64,000 nucleotides of DNA from Megamerina dolium (lineage: Eukaryota > Arthropoda > Insecta > Diptera > Megamerinidae), in assembly GCA_963854835.1 (NCBI GenBank), contig OY978525.1:97729388-97793387 (forward strand), written 5' to 3'. The notes beneath the pieces were generated by a model that saw nothing but the letters and a program-made list of their open reading frames with translations, had not been told where the DNA came from and searched no databases. Below, piece after piece: positions 1-11,006 of this stretch. How positions within the stretch are numbered: position 1 is the stretch's first letter; every line of letters starts with the position of its first letter. Both the position numbers and the translations under genes were made by a program.

Positions 1-560
1 TATATAATTAGCCAAAATATATAAATAAACACCTGTATTCTTATAATTTTTATTTCTTCATTCTTTATCAAGGTGCGTAATTACTAATGAGGACAAATGA
101 AATGGATATACAATTTTCTTAATCAAACATATTAAAATATCTGAAAACAACCCTGTTGATAAGGTGGATATTTAACTATTTTTTTCCTTTGTTATTGTAA
201 TATGTACAATATGTTGCGACGTAAAACATAAAATATTAAATGAGGTCAAAAAAGCACAGTATAACTGAATATATACAAATCATAGAGCGACAAAGTGGAA
301 TCCTGAAGGATCACAGAAAAAAAGAAAATTATATAAAAGAAACTAATTAACAAATTGACGGTGCTAATAACATAGAAGTGAACGACATCTGAAAATTGTG
401 TAGTAAATTACTTTATCCTACCATTTTCTTGCATACATATCTACGTTATATACTCTGTGTAACCATTAAACCGGAAGGCATATACTGGTGAGTGCATTTG
501 TCGGTGTTACAGTGAAGTGTTGTGGAAAAATGCATTCAACTGCTGTGGGTACGTCAACAA
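1..560. other. Upstream region and probable 5' UTR of the PXK-like gene
   Basis: AT-rich non-coding DNA. No reading frame in it resembles a known protein. It directly precedes the first coding ATG of the PXK-like gene, so its 3' part is probably promoter and 5' UTR. I could not pick out a confident TATA box or initiator. Confidence 0.5.
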
Positions 561-3281
561 ATGGCCATATTTGAGAAGCGTTATTATGAAAAACAGATAC
601 TCGATGACACTGAAGCGATAAATTGTGTGATTGAGACGGCCCAAGAAGTGAACGGACACACAGTAAGTAGTACATATGTGCATTTGAATTAACACACACC
701 GAGGATGTTGGTATATATGTATGTATGTACATGTGTTTATATATACCCCAATAAACAGTAGTAGTAGAAAATCAATAACATTTACGAGTATGCTAGGTAA
801 TAAAATATGTACACACACAGATACTGGGTACTGTTTAATCAAGCCATTGTATATAGTACATTCATATGTAAATACATACATATGTTCACATAAAGAAAAC
901 AAACAAACTGAAATTATATTAAATTACCATATATTTGCATTTTTTCAGGAGTACGTTCTACGTCTACAGCGTGGCTTAGATAAAGATAGATCTTGGAAAA
1001 TTTTACGCCGTTACAATGATTTCGCTGAATTGCACAAATGTCTTTGCGTGTCTGGTATCGATCTGCCAATGCCAGGCAAGCGAATTTTTGGTAACATGCG
1101 ACCAAGTTTCATAGCTGAAAGAAGACAAGCATTACAAGATTATATTAACGCAGTTCTAATGAATCCAATACTAGCATCATCGCTTCCAGCGAAGCGTTTT
1201 GTCGATCCAGACAGCTATTCGCAGTCGTTTCATGGTTAGCTAACTCCTCATGCTTGTGATTATTTATTATTTAATATCCCTGTCTCTCTCTCTCTCGCTC
1301 TATCCTTTTAAAGACTATGCCGTACAGAATGTTTTAATGTGCTTACGTACTGAAGGATGGACGTTGGGTACCACAATGGGTCCAATAGGTTGGCGTATAC
1401 GAAAACATTACTTTAAGGTGTCACCGAAACCACCAGATAAAGCAGCAAGTAAACTACTCGTAAAAAGTGCTTCTCAAACGCAACAAAGTAAACATTTTAG
1501 CGCCTCATCTTCTGTAAGTAATGGCAGTAGCAGCAGTGGTGGTGGATCCATGGAGGGCAACACTTCGGATAGTCCCAAAGAACTGGTTCTCGAATGGCTA
1601 GAATACGGTCCGGATAAATACCTGGAATATAATGATTTTGCTACTATACTCAAAAGCCTAATGGGTTTGCAGCATCCCTATATTGAGAAGATTGTATTTG
1701 CCACACATAACGAGAGTGGCTGTTTGATTATAAGACGGTAAATATACAACCTAATGAATATGTTCTAAGCTGCACCACATTTTTATACGTTTCTCCAATA
1801 CAGGTTTCATAAGCATGGCACACTAAAGGATATACTCTGTATGTCAACACCTAAGAAGCCATTTTTAAGCAAATATGGTAATCCAAAAGGTAGAACAGCA
1901 TTGACCATGAAACAACTGGTAACATATGGTCGACAAATACTAGAGGCTCTTATATTTTTACATTCTAAAGGATATCCATATGGTAATTTGGCTATTTAGA
2001 TCTTGCTAAATCTTGAATAATCTCAACAAAAATTCTACTTTAGGCCATTTACACTCAGGCAACATTGCGATCGTGGATGATTGTGTTAAACTCTTAGACA
2101 TTGAGAATTATATACTCGGGGTACCAGCATTCTATCGACCATTCTTTGTGCAACACAGTAAAATTCATTCAATCGAAACTGTAGAGGTTTACTGCTTCGG
2201 TCATGTGCTCTTCGAAATGGCCATGGGTTATCCGTTGCAAGAATCAGTGGTGCGTCAAATTAACGATTGTCCAGACGCATTAAGTAAGTTGTTGCTTTTG
2301 GAATTGGATTGTTGAACTTTGATATTCATATTTGTTTCAAATAGAAAATGTATTGGAGAGTATCTTATCAAAAGAGGCTTGTCGTTTTGGCCTCCCAACA
2401 TTGGAGCAGCTTATCAATCACGAATTTTTCAAACCATTCGCTGCGGCTAGCAGTAGTAGTAGTAATGCCATCAGCGGCGGCGGCGACGGCAGTGATGAAA
2501 TTAGTAAACCCCACTTCAAAATATCACTAAACACTAAAGAGTTATTGCAGAAGGCGATACGCAAATGTGAGACACGTTTGCGTGATGAGCAAAAATCGGT
2601 AAAAAATCAGAAGCGCACCGTGCGTGTCCAAGAATTTATGAGTTTCCAAGAAGAGAAACGAAAGCTAAAGCACAGAGCCGTTAGTATCATTATATTTTGA
2701 ATTTATGAATGATTACATATTCATTTTTTCCATTCAGAAACTGGAGCACAAACAATCCAAATTGACACAGCAAAGCTCATTGCAAACCAACAATGGTCGA
2801 CTCGGAATGTCTTCAGCTAGTAGTTCAGTGGAAGCCATGAAGGCAGCTACATTCAATCGTTCCGATAGTGTACTCAGTGTACATTTATCACAGGATGGTG
2901 GTGGTCCGTCAACATCAATAGCCGCAGCGGCGGCAACAGCACATTCCGATAGTGTAAAATGTATGTGTATGCCATAGAAAATCATATTAATCAAATTAAT
3001 GGTTTGCTTAATTTAATTTCCATTTTGCATTTACAGCACCACCACCGTCACCATCAATAGCACAATACCGTCAGCAACAAGAACAACAACAACAAAAACA
3101 GCATGGTGGTGCATCATCATCGAACGCATTGAATATTGAAAGACAATCGTCATCACCGAATATATGCACAGACGGACATAGCCACGAATCACCATCCGAA
3201 CCACCAATCCGTTCCGCGTTACTTGAGTCAATTTGTAAATTTAATCGTGGCTCATTGCGTAAAGTTCGTTCCAATGATTAA
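561..3281 (+). CDS. PXK-like PX-domain pseudokinase with WH2 tail (677 aa, 8 exons)
   Basis: Coding exons are 561-662, 949-1234, 1314-1737, 1804-1982, 2044-2283, 2345-2679, 2738-2960 and 3037-3281. All introns are GT-AG and the lengths sum to 2034 bases, giving 677 residues plus TAA. Residues about 5-125 form a PX (phosphoinositide-binding) domain with the RRYNDF and PxPGK signatures. Residues about 180-440 are a protein-kinase fold. The catalytic-loop region reads GHLHSGN, without the HRD aspartate, and the DFG position reads DIE, so it is probably a pseudokinase. A Ser/Gly-rich insert (about 190-215) and Gln/Ser-rich linkers follow. The last 30 residues (LLESICKFNRGSLRKV) look like an actin-binding WH2 motif. 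This order matches animal PXK/MONaKA, which is linked to endosomal trafficking and to Na,K-ATPase modulation; the Drosophila counterpart is probably CG8726. The start was chosen because the first exon ends in a clean GTAAGT donor in phase. Function is inferred from family. Confidence 0.92.
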
Positions 3282-4270
3282 ATAATAATAACTCGAATGC
3301 GGTCACTTCACTATACTACACATATGAGGCTGCAATTAACTCAAGCAACTATATATATAGAGATATATACCATAAACATACATACATATAAATATATACA
3401 ATTGATTGGACCAAAATGGCGTCTATTTAAATTTGCAAAATGACGCCACAAATCTTATACATAACATACATACTCGTATATATATATTAACAAACAAACA
3501 AACAAAAATAATAAATACAAGAAATATCCATAGTATCATATTACAACGTGGACAAACTAATATAATAACTATTGATGTTAAACGTACATATCACTTAAAT
3601 TTAATTGTTTCATTGTTTTCGTACTATATCTGTCAATATGCACTGATTCATTTCTGATGTTATCTGCCTCTACCTATATCGTATATCGTGTATGTATGCA
3701 TACTCACACTGATAAATATGTATGCCAATGAATGTTTATGCTTAAGCTTAAAGCACGAAACACAACCTTACTTCCTTGAAAAACACTCACTACAGGAAAA
3801 TCTTTATACCTACACACATGCAACTATGTTGGTGCAATTATTTAATAAATTATTATTGTTGTCGTCGATACTCGATCAAAATTATTCACACTTTGTGTCA
3901 CCATTATAATAAGTATTAGTATACATTTAAGTAGTAAATAAAACGTATTAGTGCATGTACCTAATAGAGGGAATGATAAAAAAAACAGTGTCTGATGTTG
4001 TAAACATTATTGTTGTTGTAAAACATGCATTATTAAATACATAGCTATAAGTTGGTGTCATTCGTAGTGTGTGATGTATATTTGTTTGTTTCTTTTACTC
4101 CTTTTTTTTTTGTGTTTATTTTTTTTTTAATTAATATCTATTTGCAATTTTGTTGAATTAGCAATTTTCAAGAATTTTGCCATATGAAGATTATCTTTTG
4201 AAAGCTTTTAACTTCAGCTCGCTGTGACTTCAATAATGCTTCAAAAGGCTACTTCCAGACTACAAGGAAT
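3282..4270 (+). other. 3' UTR and downstream flank of the PXK-like gene
   Basis: Non-coding AT-rich sequence after the TAA. AATAAA hexamers on the plus strand at 3844-3849 and 3937-3942 are plausible polyadenylation signals. Short ORFs here are low-complexity and resemble nothing. About 4100-4130 contains T-rich tracts. Confidence 0.55.
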
Positions 4271-4271
4271 T

Positions 4272-4560
4272 TCAATAACACTTTGCCACACAAAATATCA
4301 AAGTGAATTCGAACATCAAATTCGTGATTAACATTTTAAGAAATGCGAGGAAAATCACTATCGGCTCGATTCTGAAAAAGAATTCCCCGGGAGTTTTTCC
4401 CTTTTCCCTTCTCTCCAATTCTAAACGAACTTCGAAATTGGGAATTTCTTCCCTGGGAAAAAAGTAGGCATTATGAATGTAAATAAAAGGGGAAATGTGA
4501 CGACGTTTATTGAAAATTATTCCGCCAAGAATCTGCAAGGGATTTGGGTGCAAAAATATA
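4272..4560. other. Unassigned intergenic segment with a short open frame
   Basis: A 93-codon open frame lies on the minus strand, but it shows no recognisable motif. The stretch 4380-4460 contains imperfect inverted blocks around CCCCGGGAGTTTTTCCC and CCCTGGGAAAAAAG, suggesting a degenerate repeat rather than a gene. Confidence 0.3.
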
Positions 4561-4644
4561 AGTAATCAATTTTTTTCGCTGAAAATGGAATAAATGTTGT
4601 TATTTATTATTATTACAAATATAATTATGGCATTATTCTTACTT

Positions 4645-4989
4645 TTAGGTAAAAAAAAACAAATAAATTTCAATTTGAAATACTATTGAACATGATGCAA
4701 TCGCACCCGGACACCCGGTTTTTACAAATACACTTTCTTTCAATAAATTAGATCGACTTCTATGCACTCTGGTCGGGGGATGAATATCCAATAGTGAAAA
4801 AGTGGTTCGAAATTTATTGATTGTTTCGCGAATAATGCGATGTTCTGGCGTAAGTCTATTCATGGTGAAATGTCGATGAATAATGAGCACAAATATCATA
4901 TGAACATGACAGTTGTCATGCGTGATATGTGAATCCCTATTAGAAAAAGTACTTCCTATTGGATCACTCTTTATTTGGTTTGTGCACAA
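4645..4989 (-). pseudogene. Remnant of a DUF4817-type mariner-like transposase N terminus
   Basis: The minus-strand frame contains MNRLTPEHR followed by INKFRTTFSLLDIHPPTR. These are the start and the second conserved block of the DUF4817 helix-turn-helix region, found at the N terminus of a Tc1/mariner-type transposase family in insects. The stretch between them is much shorter than in the family, so an internal deletion is likely. No catalytic domain follows. It is a dead fragment, identified from the motif spacing only. Confidence 0.6.
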
Positions 4990-5880
4990 AATTCTTTAAT
5001 TCAATAAATTAAAATAAGATACCGCTTGGCACACATAGAAAGTTTGGCAACAACTTATTTTTTTCTAGCAAAACAATATTCTTAATGCACCATAGTACCA
5101 TCCAATATTTTTGTAAATTCTCTGAAGCCACTAAAACATAACAACAACAGCAAAAAAAAAAAACACCAAAACTTCGACAATGCTTTGGGATTATTTACCC
5201 CATCCCATCTCTACCGTTTTTTACTAACGCATATTTTTATGTAACTTCACAATATAGGAGGTCTCGAAAGAGACTTTCACTTAAATAAAAATGTTGTTCC
5301 TTTTACGCAAATAGAAAATTGAAAATATTCTTAGTATGATTTATTATTTATATTCAATACTTTTTAAAATCAGATTGATAGTTTCTTGCTTCATAACAAA
5401 TTGCCTTCGAAAAAAATTCACAAAATCCCTTCGAAAACCCATCGACAGAAATTTTTTAATATGATTTCTGATTTTGGTGGCTTCAAAACTATTTCTTTAA
5501 TGATCGCATCAATGATTATTTTTGACTGGCGAGTAGTGTAACATTGAAATGATCATGATTTTCATATTTTTTAAAATCGTTGATAACCACCTCTTGATTT
5601 ATATCCCTTTCGTTTGGCGTTCAACCTCCAGAGGGTCCTACATTTGCAGAACAAATAAATCACTGTTTCTCCCTTCTCCCTTCGCTTGTAGCTTTTGGAT
5701 GTTGTGTGCCTGCATGTTTTCTAATGGATCATAGTCCAATGATGACTGCCATCAGTCTTCACACATCTTTCCGGGTTTTAGATTATTAATTGCTGATTGA
5801 TTTTGAACACTGAGAACATTTAGAGATTCTTAGTAGAAAAGATCTCATCGTGTGAGTACAATGTTCCACAGCAACAGAGC
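4990..5880. other. Intergenic region, nothing recognised
   Basis: AT-rich sequence with A-runs (for example near 5150) and no frame that I can relate to a protein family. It ends at the truncated SINE copy. Confidence 0.4.
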
Positions 5881-6150
5881 TGCGTTAGGTTACTAAATTA
5901 GAGCTGCCCTCTGTCGGAGAGGACAGACATAGGCCAGAAGAAAGGCCCATTGTGATACCATCGAGCTTCTCTTCCAGTGCTATTGTGCGTATTAAATTTT
6001 ATACGATCTTAGGACCTACTTATATTAGGCGATTCCGAACGGCAGAACACTGATGGCATAACTTTTTCTCAGCTTCACAAAGCTCTTTTAGAAGCGTTTT
6101 TCATGGCAAATTGCTACTGCCTGAAGAATTGCGAATTGCTTGTGACGGTA
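5881..6150 (-). mobile_element. tRNA-derived SINE, minus strand, 5'-truncated
   Basis: Reverse-complemented, this stretch carries the SINE body: the CAATTGGCAATT-like block, the TTCTAAAAGAGCT block, GCCGTTCGGAA and GTCCAAAATTTAA-like blocks. The tail is GATGGTATCACAATGGGCCT, then CCTCTCC...AGAGGGC, ending in CCTAAC. The same blocks in the same order occur at 16301-16602, 20512-20862 and 61764-62100. The tRNA-like head is missing, as expected for a 5' truncation. Confidence 0.75.
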
Positions 6151-6957
6151 ATTCTTCACAAATTTCCCAATGACTTTTAAACTATAGAGTACTTTCATAA
6201 TTTGCATGGTTACTAAAGCATAATATCTCATATCTTTCAGCTTTTCCATTTCCTTGTGTAGCTTACTTGGCAAATGATATTGCCATATTAATGGCTTCCA
6301 AAATAGTGCGCAACTATGAGCTGATTATTAACAACCAGATAGCACTTCCAAATTGGGTGAAAAGTTTCTTATTCTAAGCATATCCTCATAACGCTTCCGA
6401 ATAGTCTCAGGTCTGTGCGTGTGTGCAGATAGCTGTAAATTATATGTCTTATTGTTTTATTATTAATAATAGGGGTATTCATATAAAATCACTTGTAACA
6501 GTCTCATAAACATGGTATTACAATAAGCACAGTAGTTATATTATTTATGAAAGAGAAATAAAGAACACAACAAGCACACAAGTTTGACACTACCAGACCA
6601 TGATTTTGACATTTCTTGTGCACGTCAAAAAAGAAAGTAGTTTCCGCTTGACCTAGCCGTATAATTAGATCAAGCTTTGTATATTTATAATTATACAAAT
6701 TTGTTAAATTTATGATGAAATTGTACAGTCTTTACAAATTTATAAATTTTTATAGTTTACAAGGCATTTTGGTATATTTTTGAATACATATTGTATATTT
6801 TTGTAAAAATTCAATATTGGGTTCAAAATGTCGATTTGTTTTACATACATATATTTCAACATAATACGTATCAGTAATTTTAGTATGAAAATATTTAATA
6901 TGTACATATGCAGGCATACTAGGCTTATGACTTTTCTCGAAAAATTTCAACCTACAT
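6151..6957. other. Intergenic region, nothing recognised
   Basis: AT-rich with several short open frames of no recognisable content. It abuts the MITE fragment that begins at 6961. Confidence 0.4.
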
Positions 6958-6960
6958 ATT

Positions 6961-7198
6961 ATGTGTGTTTTCGTACTTTTCCAGTAACAATTATCCAGTA
7001 AACAAATTTCTGAGAATTTGACAACATTCGCTCTTAAAGAGAAAAATATGCCAAAAAGTACAAGAACGCAAAACCAGCAGAAGCCTGCAAGTTTTACGAA
7101 CAGCTGATATTTTACTAAGTAAATTGCAATTGTTCGTTGCTTGTTAGTTTCTTTTGCTTATGATCAGCTGTTTTTCCTACTTGCTGTAAGTCTTTTGA
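6961..7198 (+). mobile_element. MITE family M fragment (left end and body, right end missing)
   Basis: The sequence from TGTGTGTTTTCGTACTTTTCC through AACAGCTGATATT to CAAGTCTTT-like sequence is closely similar to the left 235 bases of the complete copy at 59201-59595. The trinucleotide ATT directly precedes it, matching the putative ATT target duplication of the other copies. The right part is absent; mariner sequence follows directly. Confidence 0.75.
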
Positions 7199-7199
7199 T

Positions 7200-7691
7200 T
7201 TACTTCTTTAATTTGGAGAAAAGTGCAGCTGAATCGCATCGATTACTCTCCGAAGCTTATCCGGAGTGTGCTCTTTCAGTTTCAACATGCGAGAGGTGGT
7301 TTGTGCGTTTCAGAAGTGGTGATTTTGATGTGGAAGACAAAGAACGTCCAGGACAGCCGAAGAAGTTTGAAGATGCTGAATTGGAGGCATTACTCGATGA
7401 GGATTCGTGTCAAACGCAAAAGAACTTGCCAAATTGTTCGAAGTTACACGCCAAGCCATTTCCCATCGATTGAAACTATTGGGAATGATTCAAAAGCAAG
7501 GAAATTGGGTACCGTACGAGTTAAAGCCGAGAGACGTCGAAAGGCGATTTTTCACTTGCGAACAGCTGCTCCAAAGGCAACAAAGGAAAGGTTTTTTACA
7601 TCGCATCGTTACTGGTGATGAAAAGTGGATCCACTACGACAATCCCAAGCGAAAAAATTCAGCTGCACTTTTCTCCAAATTAAAGAAGTAA
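7200..7691 (+). pseudogene. Mariner (mauritiana/Mos1-like) transposase fragment, frameshifted
   Basis: The conceptual protein reads KSAAESHRLLSEAYPECAL, RWFVRFRSGDFDVEDKERPG, then after a frameshift near 7405 ELAKLFEVTRQAISHRLK, GNWVPYELKPRDVERR and IVTGDEKWIHYDNPKRK. These are the two helix-turn-helix motifs and the first catalytic aspartate block (GDEKW) of mauritiana-subfamily mariner transposase. The 3' half with the other two catalytic aspartates is missing, and the 5' terminal repeat has been replaced by MITE sequence. It is inactive. Confidence 0.85.
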
Positions 7692-7699
7692 ACCAAAAC

Positions 7700-8190
7700 T
7701 TCCCGCAAATGCTGTTTTGTGGGCACAAAACTTGACATATTGAGAGCCAAAAAAACTATGTTGTTTACACTCCGGGCAAATGACACATACTGAAAATGAA
7801 AGCTATGGAATGAGGTTATGACATGAATATAGTTTCAGTATTGTCTGATGCTTATATCCCGAACTACGCCATCTGTTGTAAATCCCGCATTTTTAATTTG
7901 CGCTCCCAATTTTAATGGCAGCGTAAGCGATGAATCAATTTGTTGTGGTTAAATTGAATAATTCTGTTTGAAATTAGAATGACCTGTACTGCGGTCAAAG
8001 CCGTACTTTACAATTAACTCCACTTTCACTTTTCTTTCTTAGCTTCATCACCGCGACCATAACATCTCTTTGGAGTATACTAAGTTTCTCTGCTGTTTAC
8101 AACATTTTCAAATGAACTTTTGCCAAATTCTCGTTTTCTAGAATTTCCTGCAGTTTGCATTCACATATCACAATAAGACTCCGGATTTAT
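7700..8190. other. Unassigned DNA between two mariner remnants
   Basis: No intact gene. The minus strand at about 7900-8160 shows a faint protein-like stretch (YGFDRSTGHSNFKQNY) with stops nearby, which could be a remnant of another element. I cannot name it. Confidence 0.3.
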
Positions 8191-8191
8191 A

Positions 8192-9359
8192 ACAGGCCAT
8201 TCAATAAGTCCGTAGGAAAAGTATGAAAAAAAAAACAAAATTTTGACAAAACTTGAAAATTTATTATTCAACATAGTTGCCTTCGAGGGCGATACAACGA
8301 GTATAGCGATTATCCAAATTTTCGATACTACTTTTATGGTACAATTACTCTCTCTCTCGTCAAAGTATGCCTCAGTTTCAGGGATTACTTCATCATCGGA
8401 CTTAAAATTCTCTGCAAAAAACATTCTCTTAAGATCTAAAAACAGGAAAAAGTCGCTGGGGGCTAAATCTGGGAATACGGCGAATGGGGAAACAATTCGA
8501 AGCCCATTCAATTTCTTCAATTTTAACATAGTTTTCATCGATTTGTAACACGGTGCAAACAACATTTTTTTCTTTAGCAAATGTGGCCGTTTCTTTGCGA
8601 TTTCAGCCTTCAATCGGTCTAAAAGTTCACAATAATAGTCGCTGTTGATGGTGGTTCCTTTTTGGATATAGTCGATGAATATTATTCCGTTCGCATTCCA
8701 AAATACAGACGCCGGTCAACTGTTGCGTCTTTGCTCGCTCTGGATTCGATGCATCGACTACTGTCCACTCAGCTGACTGTCTACTGGATTGTAGTGTGTA
8801 ATGGTGAAGCACTCCGTTGAAGCATCGATACATTGTTGTTTTTGGTCGACTGTAAGCTTACGCGGCACCCACTTTGCATAGAGCTTTCGCATACCCAAAT
8901 ATTCGTGTAAAATGGTGAAAACACTACCGTCTGATATCTTTACAATGTTAGCTAGCTCCTGTACCTTCAATTTGCGATTGTTCATAACCAATTTGTGGAT
9001 TTTTCTGATGTTTTCTGAAATAACAGCCTCAATTGGACGTCCACTGCGTTCTGCATCGTTTGTGCTGGTACGACCATGTTTAAATTCAGCAATCCACTTT
9101 TCTACCATTTGTCTCGATGGAGCAGAGTCCTGATAATGGTTATCAAGCCATTGTTTGGTTTCCACAAAACACGAAATTCACTTTTATCCATTTTTTTTTT
9201 TTTTTGTGTGAATAACAAAAGTTGTTTCACACAAGTTGTCAGATTGTTATCAATTTTATACACGTCTCGTTTGAAGGTTAAAACTTAAAAATAATAATAT
9301 GGAAAAAATTCTACTAACGCCATCTATGTGTCATCCTAAATATTTATTGAATGGCCTGT
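8192..9359 (-). mobile_element. Mariner element with both terminal repeats, internally deleted (1168 bp)
   Basis: The left end ACAGGCCATTCAATAA and the reverse complement of the right end (TTATTGAATGGCCTGT on plus) match exactly. The dinucleotide TA flanks both sides (8190-8191 and 9360-9361), the canonical mariner target duplication. The element encodes a transposase on the minus strand and ends within AT-rich DNA. Confidence 0.9.
8243..9194 (-). pseudogene. Defective mariner transposase inside the 8.2-9.4 kb element
   Basis: The minus-strand frames read MDKSEFRVL at the start, a frame change, then ETKQWLDNHYQDSAPSR, MVEKWIAEFKHGRTST, ERSGRP, KWVPRKLTVDQKQ and YNPVD. After a deletion they continue FWNANGIIFIDYIQKGTTI, KKRPHL and DLAPSDFFLF. 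The segment expected to carry the first catalytic block (DETW) is deleted, and the QDNAP block is degraded to FAPCYKSM, so two of the three catalytic aspartates are lost. It is closest to the irritans-type lineage by motif. At best the element could move using transposase supplied in trans. Confidence 0.85.
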
Positions 9360-9361
9360 TA

Positions 9362-10240
9362 TATAAAAGCTCATTTAATATGTACAAAAAAGTTGAAAAG
9401 AAGTCATATACCTAATGTATACTCCCATTGTATTTTATACATGCACTTTTGCCTGCAATATGAATATGATATGAACCACTTTTTTTTTTTTCTTATAAAA
9501 TATGGCATCACATTTAGACATGAATATAAATGTACTGTCTAAGTATTCTTTATACATATACAATTTTTCTACAATACTCGTACATATTAAAGCTTCATAT
9601 TGCAATGTACATTCTCGTTTTGAGCTAAGCGAGAGAAAAACTAAATACTATTTTTTAAATTCTTATACATATATATATATACAATACATAGATGATTTAC
9701 TGTTTTTATTATTATTATTATATTTTATACACGAACAAATTGCATATAAATATTTATACTCTATACATTCTACTTATATTTACAAACTTTTTGTATGTAA
9801 AATATAATATAGAAGGGGTTTTTGTTTTTATTTTTGTAAAAGATTTAATATGAAATTATATTTAGTACATATATGTATATGTACATATGTGTTTCTGCAT
9901 GCATATACATATATATGCATGAGTGTATATGCATGTTTTGGTGTATTTGTATTAAGTAACATTACTTGCATACATAGATGTTTACAAATTAAGTTTGTGT
10001 GTCATAGAATACAATAATAAAACAAAAAAAAAACAAAAAAAGACAAACTTTAATTAAAAACAATCACTACGACCACTACTAAATCACACTACTATACTTA
10101 CATGTAGCAGTAGTAGAACAGCAGCAGCAGCAAGCAACATTAAAGAAAACTCAAACAACATTATCGCTATAGAAAATGTGTACAATGCTTATGATTATGT
10201 GTGCTAATAAATAATATATTTAAACAACATTTAAATATAC
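9362..10240. other. AT-rich intergenic region
   Basis: Dominated by A/T runs, ATAC and TACATA repeats (9650-9960) and poly-A blocks near 10020. No recognisable coding content on either strand. It resembles a 3' UTR in composition, but no gene can be tied to it. Confidence 0.4.
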
Positions 10241-10246
10241 TTAAAT

Positions 10247-10277
10247 AGAAGAAGAAGAAGAAGAAGAAGAAGAAGAA
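10247..10277. repeat. (GAA)n microsatellite
   Basis: About ten tandem copies of GAA/AAG. A CAG-rich patch lies nearby at about 10120-10133. Confidence 0.9.
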
Positions 10278-10279
10278 AC

Positions 10280-11006
10280 GATTGCAAGTAAAGTGAATAA
10301 AATAAATAAGTATGTAATATGTATGTGTATAACAGAGACGAATAAAAAGAAAATCTAAAGCATAATATAAATAAATGTTAACGAAATCGTAAATGATGCT
10401 TGTCTTTCTTTTTATTATCTGCATTTAACAGTTTTGTGTGATACTACAATGTAATAACATTCGACCGATTGCACATTTCGCAACTATAAATTGCAAATTT
10501 AACCCAACTTCCTATAATTTCAAATGAAGCAAATTTCAAAATAATAATTTTTAAACTCAAATTAAAAATTTGAGTATTTATTATACAGGCTTATCTTGAA
10601 CAAATCTTGAAGCGAAAATTTCTTCAGGATATGTTTGATTATTTTTTATTTATTTAAACTTTATAATTCGCAATAATTCGGACATAACGCAAAAGGAGCA
10701 ACAGAAATTATAATACATAGCATGAGAAATGATACTGATGATGGAAGTCGGGCTAATTTTAGTTTATTTACAGCATTTCGAATCGTTCAATTGAAAGAAA
10801 TTTGAACTATCCCCAATTCAATTGCAAGCATGTGAGTATAACTTTTATTTTATTTTTTATATTTTTTTTATTGCCGATCACTAGAGTAGAGAGTAGTGTT
10901 TACTAATTTTAAGCAAATTATATCTAATTTAAAAATTTCAATAAGATAATTATATAGATCACCTGATAATACTAAATGCAATAAATATTGGGTATACAAA
11001 TCGTCG
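10280..11006. other. AT-rich region upstream of the mariner ORF
   Basis: No gene or repeat recognised. The left terminal repeat expected for the following mariner element is not visible here. Confidence 0.4.

Noticed and set aside
721..948. N-terminal extension of the second PXK exon frame
   Set aside because: The sequence before 949 is intron with a polypyrimidine tract and CAG acceptor. Joining exon 561-662 gives the expected PX start in phase.
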